NCBI GenBank assembly: GCA_022615805.1
Contig: JAKEGO010000011.1
Coordinates: forward strand, 1-11,655
Direction of reading: 5' to 3'
Length of the DNA stretch: 11,655 bases
Origin: Thermoplasmata archaeon
Lineage (GTDB): Archaea > Thermoplasmatota > JAKEGO01
Part shown: positions 6,065 to 11,655 of the stretch, piece after piece
Position numbering within the stretch: position 1 is the first letter of the stretch
Layout: every line of letters starts with the position of its first letter
Position numbers and translations under genes: made by a program
Notes under the pieces: generated by a model
Told to the model about the DNA's origin: nothing
Seen by the model: the letters and a program-made list of their open reading frames with translations, nothing else
Databases searched by the model: none

Positions 6065-7024
6065 TCAGGCGACGCGCATGACCATCTCGGGCGTGAGCCC
6101 GTTCTCGGTGATGGAGTAGAACAGGATCGCGTTCTTGTCCGGCCTGTTGCGGACCTTCTTGATGATGAGCCGGTTCTCGAACGTGGAGCCCATCCTCGAT
6201 ATCTCGAGCTCCAGCACGACGTCCATCGCCGCCTGCAGGGCGTGCTCGATCTTGACCTCCCACGAGTCCTTGACCGATGTGACGAGCATCGTCCCGCCCA
6301 TGTTCTGGACGTACGTCTTCAACGACCGGAGGCCGGCGATGACCTCCTGCGGCGGGTAGTGCTCGAAGAAGAAGTCGATGGAGTCGATGATGATCCGGAA
6401 CGGCGCCGTGAGCGATGTGGCGTCGTAGAGCATCTCGTCGTGGAAGTTGATCGTCTTGTACTCGTCCAGGACGTTCGTCTCCTCTGCCTCGATATCCGCG
6501 ATGTCCGATATCGTCAACCCCTCGCGCTGGAGCCGGGCCACCTCCAGTTCCTTCTGCAGCACCTTCTCGTAGTACTGGGTGTTGATGTCCACTATGGTCA
6601 TGTTGGTGGGCCAATTGAAGTATCGCATGGTGGCGATGACCTCGGCCGCGCTCTCGTTCGTCGCGTAGTATGTCACGTTCTCGGTCCCGGCGCCGGCCTT
6701 CGCGAACTGCTTGGCCAGTAGTTCGAACCCGGAGCCCGGCGTGCCCATGACGAGCATCGAGTATCCGCGGGGTATGCCGTTCATGAGGAGGTCGTCGAGC
6801 TTCTCGATCCCCGTAGGCATCACCGCGGTGAGGTCCGTTTCGTGGACGGGCGCCTTCTTCTTCTCAGCGGACGGTCTGACCTCCGTCGAGACGGCCTTTG
6901 CCCCGGTGACCTTCTTCTCCAGTTCCTCGCCCGAGACCTTCTCGAGCTGCCCCTGCTTGCCCCGCTTCTTCCATCGCTCCAGTATCTCGCTGATGTCCTT
7001 TCGGGAACTGGCCAATCGAGACAC
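6065..7024 (-). CDS. KaiC/RAD55-family RecA-like protein with degenerate Walker A (probable pseudo-ATPase)
   Basis: The 319-residue product has a charged N-terminal region (1-65, including a predicted helix ISEILERWKKR) followed by one RecA/KaiC-like domain. The order is a family entry motif PTGIEKLDDLLMNGIPRG (70-87), a P-loop position reading MGTPGSGFELLAKQF (93-107), RIIIDSIDFF as Walker B (210-219), and a central strand GGTMLVTS (243-250). The P-loop keeps the glycines but has Phe100-Glu101 where Lys-Thr/Ser is normally needed for ATP phosphate binding, so hydrolysis is doubtful. A helical, charged insert (about 150-190) is also present. Archaeal relatives include FlaH/ArlH and GvpD, regulatory or structural RecA-fold proteins; I cannot place it more precisely. 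The start is GTG at 7024, one base after the upstream stop, with AAGGA nearby, so translation is coupled. A domain call is firm; the function is unknown. Confidence 0.85.
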   Translation of the reverse strand: MSRLASSRKDISEILERWKKRGKQGQLEKVSGEELEKKVTGAKAVSTEVRPSAEKKKAPVHETDLTAVMPTGIEKLDDLLMNGIPRGYSMLVMGTPGSGFELLAKQFAKAGAGTENVTYYATNESAAEVIATMRYFNWPTNMTIVDINTQYYEKVLQKELEVARLQREGLTISDIADIEAEETNVLDEYKTINFHDEMLYDATSLTAPFRIIIDSIDFFFEHYPPQEVIAGLRSLKTYVQNMGGTMLVTSVKDSWEVKIEHALQAAMDVVLELEISRMGSTFENRLIIKKVRNRPDKNAILFYSITENGLTPEMVMRVA

Positions 7025-7025
7025 C

Positions 7026-7823
7026 TCAATCCTTGGCGGCCTCGGCCTTCGGCTTCTTCTTGAGCATGCCGAGGATCTTCTTGAGTATCATCACCGGAAT
7101 GCCCATGATGAGCCTTATTATCCAGAGCACCAGGTCGATGACGGACAGGACGACCGTCATGACGATGTTGGTCGGCGGATGCCTGCTCTGGATGAACTTC
7201 CACCTCTTGAAGTCGAGGAAGGGCACGGGCTCGCCCGGCTCGATGACCCTCTTTTCCTTCGCCTTCTTCTCCTTCTTCGGCTCTGCCGTCGGCTTCGGCG
7301 CCTCCGCCGCCGCCGGTTCCGCCTTGGCGACGGGCTCCTCCATCGCCGCCTTGGTCTCGGGGACCTCGGGGACGGCCACCTGCTCCGGCGCGCCCTTGCG
7401 GACCTGCGGCCCCACGGGGACCTGTATCTCCTCGCCGTACTTCTCCTTGAACCTCTTAAGGACCCCGCTCTCCCCCTCGATGAGGTAGTCCATCCTCCGC
7501 TCGATCTCGGGGATGCGCCCCTTGTCGAAGGGGATGTCCGGGACCTCGCGCACGGCCTCGATCTCCTCCACCGGCGCGGTTATGACCTCGAATTCGGGGA
7601 CCTCCGCAGGCTTGTCGGCGACCGTCTCGAACTCGGCCTTCGCCTCCGGCGGGGCCGCTCCGGGGGACTGTCCGAGCTTTCGCTCGAGTTTCGCCCCCTT
7701 CCGCTGGACCTTCCTCATCTTCCGTTCCAGCTTCCTCTGCTTCTTCGAGGCCTTCTTCTCGCGCTTGAAACGTTTCTTCTCCATCTTCGCCATGCGCTTG
7801 GCCTCTTTGATGCTGGTCGCCAT
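7026..7823 (-). CDS. Unrecognised basic, low-complexity protein with C-terminal membrane segment
   Basis: I do not recognise this 265-residue protein. Residues 1-52 are extremely rich in Lys and Arg with heptad-like spacing, suggesting a basic helix or coiled coil able to touch nucleic acid, ribosomes or lipid head groups. Residues 55-100 and 135-195 are Pro/Ala/Glu-rich linkers, with a small folded-looking stretch between (about 95-135, RIPEIERRMDYLIEG and following). Residues 219-248 are strongly hydrophobic with one internal Arg, then a Lys-rich tail, consistent with one membrane helix or a short hairpin. ATG at 7823 is preferred to GTG at 7832 because GGGGAG lies 8 bases before it. It is the first gene of the operon with the KaiC-like gene, from which it is separated by one base; this argues for a joint task, perhaps anchoring that protein at the membrane. 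Confidence 0.8.
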   Translation of the reverse strand: MATSIKEAKRMAKMEKKRFKREKKASKKQRKLERKMRKVQRKGAKLERKLGQSPGAAPPEAKAEFETVADKPAEVPEFEVITAPVEEIEAVREVPDIPFDKGRIPEIERRMDYLIEGESGVLKRFKEKYGEEIQVPVGPQVRKGAPEQVAVPEVPETKAAMEEPVAKAEPAAAEAPKPTAEPKKEKKAKEKRVIEPGEPVPFLDFKRWKFIQSRHPPTNIVMTVVLSVIDLVLWIIRLIMGIPVMILKKILGMLKKKPKAEAAKD

Positions 7824-7857
7824 GGAGGTCACTCCCCTTCGGGATATGGACTCGATA

Positions 7858-7865
7858 CTTATATG
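7858..7865 (-). promoter_or_regulatory. TATA box of the minus-strand operon (basic membrane protein, KaiC-like, purE)
   Basis: The minus strand reads AAAAACATATAAGTATC; CATATAAG is a good archaeal TATA box with an A-rich BRE-like upstream part. Its centre is about 38 bases before the ATG at 7823, which predicts a short leader of about 12-17 bases carrying the GGGGAG ribosome site. It is divergent from the NAC promoter. Confidence 0.6.
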
Positions 7866-7929
7866 TTTTTCATAGGCCTCTCATGATGTAAAGCCAGCCG
7901 TCCGCCGTATCCTGGTTCGCTCCGGGACC

Positions 7930-7949
7930 GGCCGGAGGCCGTTCCGGCC
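7930..7949. repeat. Inverted repeat next to the NAC promoter
   Basis: GGCCGGA (7930-7936) and TCCGGCC (7943-7949) form a perfect 7-base inverted repeat with a 6-base spacer. It ends 3 bases before the NAC TATA box, so a protein bound there would cover the BRE position. It also lies in the shared region between two divergent promoters. Chance is possible in GC-rich DNA. Confidence 0.35.
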
Positions 7950-7952
7950 ATG

Positions 7953-7961
7953 TTATATATA
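7953..7961 (+). promoter_or_regulatory. TATA box of the NAC-transporter operon
   Basis: TTATATATA stands alone in GC-rich surroundings. Its centre at 7957 predicts a transcript start near 7983, giving a leader of about 13 bases that holds the ribosome site TAGGTG (7985-7990) just before the ATG at 7996. Confidence 0.65.
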
Positions 7962-7995
7962 CGGTCCACCGGATACACGTCGGGTAGGTGTTTGT

Positions 7996-8394
7996 ATGAT
8001 GCCTGGAATGGGGCGGATGAACCCCAAGCAGATGAAGAAGATCCTGAAACGGCAGGGCATCGACATCGACGAGCTCGAGGGCGTCACCGAGGTTGTCATC
8101 AGGATGCCCGGGAGGACCCTCGTCTTCGACGCGCCCGCCGTCACGATAATGCGGGTCCAGGGCCAGGAGACCTACCAGGTCGTCGGCACGCCCAGGGAGG
8201 CGCCAGGTCAGCAGGCGGGCAAGGCCGTCGCCACCCCCGCCGCGCCCGCGGAGCCGAAGGCACCCGCCTTCCCGGAGGTCGACATCCAGCTCGTCGCGGA
8301 CAACGCGAAAGTGTCCCGCGAGGAGGCCATTGCGGCGCTGGCCCGGTGCCGGGGGAACCCAGCCGAGGCCATAATCATGCTCACGAACGGATGA
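7996..8394 (+). CDS. nac: Archaeal nascent polypeptide-associated complex protein (NAC)
   Basis: NAC binds ribosomes near the exit tunnel and shields new chains; in archaea it acts as a homodimer. The 132-residue product has the typical N-terminal basic segment MNPKQMKKILKRQG (8-21), then a NAC barrel (about 22-66, with TEVVIRMPGRTLVF, the AVTIM strand and YQVVG), a Pro/Ala-rich linker (67-92), and a C-terminal UBA domain (93-132: DIQLVADNAKVSREEAI and NPAEAIIML). Domain order and length match archaeal NAC, with a somewhat long linker. The start is supported by TAGGTG 5 bases upstream and by the TATA box at 7953. It is followed after 9 bases by a large transporter gene, an arrangement I would not predict for a chaperone. 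Confidence 0.95.
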   Translation: MMPGMGRMNPKQMKKILKRQGIDIDELEGVTEVVIRMPGRTLVFDAPAVTIMRVQGQETYQVVGTPREAPGQQAGKAVATPAAPAEPKAPAFPEVDIQLVADNAKVSREEAIAALARCRGNPAEAIIMLTNG

Positions 8395-8403
8395 CGGATA
8401 CGT

Positions 8404-11253
8404 ATGGCTTTCCTCCAGCTCGCGAGGTTCGTCGAGCGTCACGCCGGGTCGATAATCGTCGTCGAGGTCCTGGTCACAGCGCTCATGGTGGGCATCATCG
8501 TACAGGAGGGCTTCAGGTTCGAGAGCGACCTGAACAAGTTCCTCCCCGAGAACGAGGAGACGAAGGCCCACGACCGCCTCCAGGACGACTTCGGCAACGA
8601 CCCCTCATCGTACTTCATCCATGTCGTCCCGAGGAACGGCGACAACGTCGTCACGCCCGCCGCCTTCCGCGAGCAGCTCAACATCAGCAGGGCGATCGAG
8701 GCGTCCGGCCTCATGGAGGGGACACGCCCGCGGGTGGAGGGATACATCAGTTTCGCGCTGTTCGTCGAACTCTACTACGACGCGTTCAGGGAGGAGGGCG
8801 ATCCGGAGGACATCTACGATCTCGACGACGATAGGCTTTACGAATTCCTCGACAACATCCTGACCTATCTCACCTCGCGCGACTACGGGCACCACGTCCA
8901 GGTCTGGGGTGCGCTCCAGGCGTACGCCGACGGCCCCGACGTCCATCCGGACCGTCGTAAGGCGATAAGGAAACTGACGCCGGAGGACCTCATGATCCTC
9001 GACGACTCCATCCTGCACCGGGAACTCGAGGAGCCAGAAGGTCAGCCCTGGCGGATGCCCTCCACGCTGGTCGTCATCCAGATAAACGGCACGCTCGACC
9101 CGGAGGAACGCAAGGAGACGGCCGTCGAGATACGCGAGGACGTCCTCGGCGGTCTCCGGTTCGAGCACATCGAGATGAGGCAGACCGGCGCCGACATCCT
9201 GGGGTACGAGGTCGACCGGTTGACCCAGGTCTCGAACTACATCCTCGGCGTAGGCATCCTGCTGGTCATTTTCGCGACCTTGTACCTGACCTTCTGGAGT
9301 TGGGGCGATGTCCTGCGCCCCATGCTGTCGATGTCGCTCACGGTCATATGGACCATCGGCACCTGCATCGCCATGGGGACCGTGTTCACCGCCATCCACG
9401 TTGCGGCCATCCCGCTCATCGTCGGGCTCGGCATCGATTACTCCGTTCACATGCTGGCGCGCTACAACGCGGAGGTCAGGAAGTGCGGTAACCCCTCGGA
9501 GGCCATGACCACGACGGTCAGGCACGTGGGCGTGGCGATCTTCCTCACGGCGACGACCACCATCTGCTCCTTCCTGTCGAACATCCCTTCCTCGGTCCAG
9601 CCGGTCCGCGACTTCGGCATCATCTGCGGGCTCGGCATCCTGTACGCTTTCGTGCTCACGATGACCCTCCAGCCCGCGCTCCGGTACGAATTTGGAGGCC
9701 GGAAGGCGGAGGCCGTCGAGAAGACCGGGGGGATGACGGAGCGACTCGATGAGATGATGGGCCGCGGCGGGCGCGCGGCTGTGAAGAACAGGAGCGCGGT
9801 CGTTGCCATGGTACTGCTCGTGACCGCCGCTTCCCTGTGGGGCGCGCTCCAGGTGCGCACCGATTTCAAGCTCGAGGATTTCCTGCCGGGCGAGTGGGAG
9901 GTGGTGGAGACCTACGATGACATCGCCGACTCGTACGCCGCCGCGAGCCAGAGCCGCGTCTACATCTTCATCGAGGGCGATGACCTCGCCACCGTGGACA
10001 TGGTCCTGGCGCTCCATGGCCTCGAGGAGGAGATCACGACCGACGATCCGGATAGGCGGGACGAGCTGCTGGTCCGGATCCCTGCCAGCAGCAACGAATG
10101 GGGCGAGTTCCCTATCAACAGGTCCTATTCTATCCTCAATTACATGCGCATCGCGCTTCAACACGAGGACGGGCTGGCCGAGGAGTACCACTTCGACATG
10201 GACGCCGAGCCCATGCAGGAATGCACGGACTCCGACGTCCAGGCGTTCTTCGAGTACCTGATCGAGAACGACACTTACAAGTGGAACGCGAGGACGGTCC
10301 TTCACGGCCGTAACGAATCGGGCGTATGGACGTTCGACGACGCGGTCTTCCGCATGTTCGTTTACGCGGGTTCGGAGACCGACAAGGCCCGGACAGTGTT
10401 CAATGACCTCGACGACGACATGGAACACGCCGCCCTCCCGGAGCCCAGGCCCAAGGTCACGAAGGCCGGGTACGTCATCTCCACGATCAAGACGATCGAG
10501 GCGCTCCAGGCGAGCCAGATCCAGTCCACGCTCATCTCGACCTTCCTGTGCGCGTTGATCATCATGGTCATCTACAGGAGCGTGATCGTCGGACTCCTGG
10601 CGACGGTCCCGGTGGCCCTGACGGCCATCTGGATCGTGGGGACCATGGCCCTCACGGAGAAGGTGCACGCCGCCTACTGGGGCGGGATGCCCGACATCTC
10701 GCTCAACGTGATGACCGTCTCGGTGACCGCTCTCTCCATAGGCCTGGGCATCGACTACTCCGTACACATCATCCAGCGGTTCTTCGAGGAGCGCGATCAC
10801 ATGGACGTCGATGCGGCGATCATGCATGCGATAAGGAGCACCGGCACGGCGCTCCTCATCTCCATGCTCACGACGGTCCTCGGGTTCGCGGTGCTCCTCT
10901 TCTCCCCGATGCCGCTCACCCAGCACTTCGGCTTCATCACGTCGTTCACCATGCTGTACGCCTTCCTCCTGTGCATATTCTTCATGCCCATCATGCTGGC
11001 CGGATGGGCGAAGCGGGTCGGGAACGCGAGGCCGGGCATCGAAGAGTTGAGGGCCCTCGTCAGGGGGCCGAAGCGCGCCGACGCTGCTCCCGAGGGTTCC
11101 GGCTGCCCGAGTGCGCCGAAGGACGGAGAGACGGACGTCGGAGGGGCATCCGGGACGGTCCCGCCTCCGGTCGGGTCAAAGGTCGGCGGCGTCACGATAT
11201 CCGGGCGCGAGGCGGGGGAGGATCCCGTCGATATCGTTATCGTCGAGGAGTGA
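8404..11253 (+). CDS. RND superfamily transporter of the MMPL/HAE3 type
   Basis: This 949-residue membrane protein is an internal duplication, each half having one membrane helix, a large outer domain and five more helices. TM1 is about 15-34; the first outer loop (38-278) opens with a D-x-NKFLP segment. TM2-6 span about 279-425 and include GLGIDYSVH (341-349). TM7 is near 463-481, the second loop opens with LEDFLPG, and TM8-12 fill about 710-870 with a second GLGIDYSVH (780-788). In RND pumps the Asp in this helix takes part in proton coupling; both copies (D345, D784) are kept. Relatives export hydrophobic or amphiphilic compounds such as lipids, or act as hopanoid-type transporters; the cargo here is unknown. 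A hydrophilic tail of about 70 residues (880-949), rich in Gly, Pro and acidic residues, follows the last helix. It lies 9 bases after NAC with no promoter between. Confidence 0.92.
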   Translation: MAFLQLARFVERHAGSIIVVEVLVTALMVGIIVQEGFRFESDLNKFLPENEETKAHDRLQDDFGNDPSSYFIHVVPRNGDNVVTPAAFREQLNISRAIEASGLMEGTRPRVEGYISFALFVELYYDAFREEGDPEDIYDLDDDRLYEFLDNILTYLTSRDYGHHVQVWGALQAYADGPDVHPDRRKAIRKLTPEDLMILDDSILHRELEEPEGQPWRMPSTLVVIQINGTLDPEERKETAVEIREDVLGGLRFEHIEMRQTGADILGYEVDRLTQVSNYILGVGILLVIFATLYLTFWSWGDVLRPMLSMSLTVIWTIGTCIAMGTVFTAIHVAAIPLIVGLGIDYSVHMLARYNAEVRKCGNPSEAMTTTVRHVGVAIFLTATTTICSFLSNIPSSVQPVRDFGIICGLGILYAFVLTMTLQPALRYEFGGRKAEAVEKTGGMTERLDEMMGRGGRAAVKNRSAVVAMVLLVTAASLWGALQVRTDFKLEDFLPGEWEVVETYDDIADSYAAASQSRVYIFIEGDDLATVDMVLALHGLEEEITTDDPDRRDELLVRIPASSNEWGEFPINRSYSILNYMRIALQHEDGLAEEYHFDMDAEPMQECTDSDVQAFFEYLIENDTYKWNARTVLHGRNESGVWTFDDAVFRMFVYAGSETDKARTVFNDLDDDMEHAALPEPRPKVTKAGYVISTIKTIEALQASQIQSTLISTFLCALIIMVIYRSVIVGLLATVPVALTAIWIVGTMALTEKVHAAYWGGMPDISLNVMTVSVTALSIGLGIDYSVHIIQRFFEERDHMDVDAAIMHAIRSTGTALLISMLTTVLGFAVLLFSPMPLTQHFGFITSFTMLYAFLLCIFFMPIMLAGWAKRVGNARPGIEELRALVRGPKRADAAPEGSGCPSAPKDGETDVGGASGTVPPPVGSKVGGVTISGREAGEDPVDIVIVEE

Positions 11254-11254
11254 A

Positions 11255-11282
11255 GCGCCTGGCCTCTCTACGGGCCAAGCGC
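11255..11282. terminator. Hairpin in the convergent gap after the RND transporter gene
   Basis: GCGCCTGGCC (11255-11264) and GGCCAAGCGC (11273-11282) pair at 9 of 10 positions around an 8-base loop, starting one base after the transporter stop. The partner gene ends at 11300 on the other strand, so the hairpin lies just downstream of both genes. A pyrimidine-rich stretch (TCTTCTTA, 11303-11310) follows on the plus strand. Termination is inferred from place and shape. Confidence 0.4.
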
Positions 11283-11299
11283 CCGGATCCCCTCAGAGA

Positions 11300-11655
11300 T
11301 CATCTTCTTAACCGTCTTAGGCGCAAGGACGTGTACATCGCGTCGAGGGCGAGGACCGCCGCGACCGTCGGCCACAGTCCGATGAGGAACGCCGTTGCCG
11401 CTGCGGTCGCAAGGATGGTTGCGCCGAGCGCCTGGAAGGCAGGATCGCCCGTGACCTCGGCCGCCGGGGACATTGCCGCGCCCGGGTCCGACCACAGGAG
11501 CATGTCGGACGCGATGGCCCTCCCGCAGGTGGGGCAACGCTCGGTGTCGAGGACGACCCAGCTCCCGCATCCCGGGCAGCGGATCCGCCCGGCGAGCGAA
11601 CGCGGTCCGACCGCGATGAAGATGGAACCGCCCAGCCTGCCGAGCGCCGCGAGGA
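11300..11655 (-). CDS. Zinc-ribbon membrane protein, 5'-incomplete (runs off right edge)
   Basis: The minus-strand frame ending at TGA 11302-11300 stays open to the window edge, giving 117 visible residues. It shows a four-cysteine zinc ribbon, CPGCG then CPTCG (Cys 26, 29, 40 and 43 of the visible part), followed by two hydrophobic stretches (about 77-90 and 92-108: TILATAAATAFLIGLW and TVAAVLALDAM) and a basic C-terminus LRLRRLRR. A weaker hydrophobic stretch precedes the ribbon (GGSIFIAVG). Internal ATG codons such as 11503 would cut off the ribbon, and the CPxC pairs are strong evidence that translation starts further upstream, probably outside the window. Zinc-ribbon plus membrane-helix proteins are common in archaea and mostly uncharacterised; I assign no function. 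It converges on the RND transporter gene. Confidence 0.7.
   Translation of the reverse strand, partial: LAALGRLGGSIFIAVGPRSLAGRIRCPGCGSWVVLDTERCPTCGRAIASDMLLWSDPGAAMSPAAEVTGDPAFQALGATILATAAATAFLIGLWPTVAAVLALDAMYTSLRLRRLRR

Noticed and set aside
4649..6721. 690-codon open frame on the plus strand across the J-protein, purE and KaiC-like genes
   Set aside because: It is antisense to three genes with clear domains; the product is a Val/Leu/Arg/Asp-rich shadow typical of GC-rich DNA with no domain of its own.
8605..10926. 773-codon open frame on the minus strand opposite the RND transporter
   Set aside because: His/Asp/Arg/Gly-rich, without membrane helices or motifs, and fully antisense to a strongly supported transporter. 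It exists because of codon bias on the other strand.
11268..11570. 100-codon minus-strand frame near the right edge
   Set aside because: It overlaps the frame with paired zinc-ribbon cysteines and membrane helices, and is itself Arg/His/Gly-rich shadow.
1..11655. tRNA, rRNA, CRISPR arrays, insertion sequences or attachment sites
   Set aside because: Read for conserved tRNA arms, regularly spaced repeats, transposase motifs and terminal inverted repeats; none was seen. A covariance-model search could still find a small RNA I missed.

Overview
The window looks like GC-rich archaeal chromosome. The evidence is an archaeal-type NAC (NAC domain plus UBA), two genes with the archaeal type IV pilin N-terminal motif, a KaiC/RAD55-like protein, and short TATA boxes roughly 20-50 bases upstream of several starts. 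The combination would fit a high-GC euryarchaeote, possibly of the Thermoplasmata type, but no marker gene here proves the lineage. No rRNA, tRNA, CRISPR array or transposase is seen.

Left edge, minus strand (1-329): two overlapping small pilin-like genes. The second starts at 69 and runs off the window. A 279-base divergent region (330-608) holds a palindrome, inverted and direct repeats, and the TATA box of the next operon.

Plus-strand operon (609-4638): TldD and TldE, the two subunits of a metallopeptidase, then a class I SAM-dependent methyltransferase, then a CobA/CobO-type corrinoid adenosyltransferase. Junctions are 1 base apart or overlapping, so the four genes are very likely co-transcribed and translationally coupled.

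Minus-strand block (7823 down to 4727): a basic, low-complexity protein with a C-terminal membrane segment; a KaiC/RAD55-like protein whose Walker A lysine is replaced by Phe; PurE, with an active-site His position occupied by Ala; and a J-domain protein with a C-terminal membrane anchor. The first two are coupled by a 1-base gap. The last gene has its own TATA-like/T-rich element directly after the purE stop.

Plus-strand block (7996-11253): NAC, then 9 bases later a 949-residue RND/MMPL-type transporter of the HAE3 kind. It faces a convergent, 5'-incomplete minus-strand gene (11300-11655) for a zinc-ribbon membrane protein, with a hairpin in the gap.

The strongest unexplained signal is the two-gene unit at 6065-7823, an apparent pseudo-ATPase coupled to an unrecognised membrane-anchored basic protein. 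The PurE substitution, the tail-anchored J protein and the partial second pilin gene come next.
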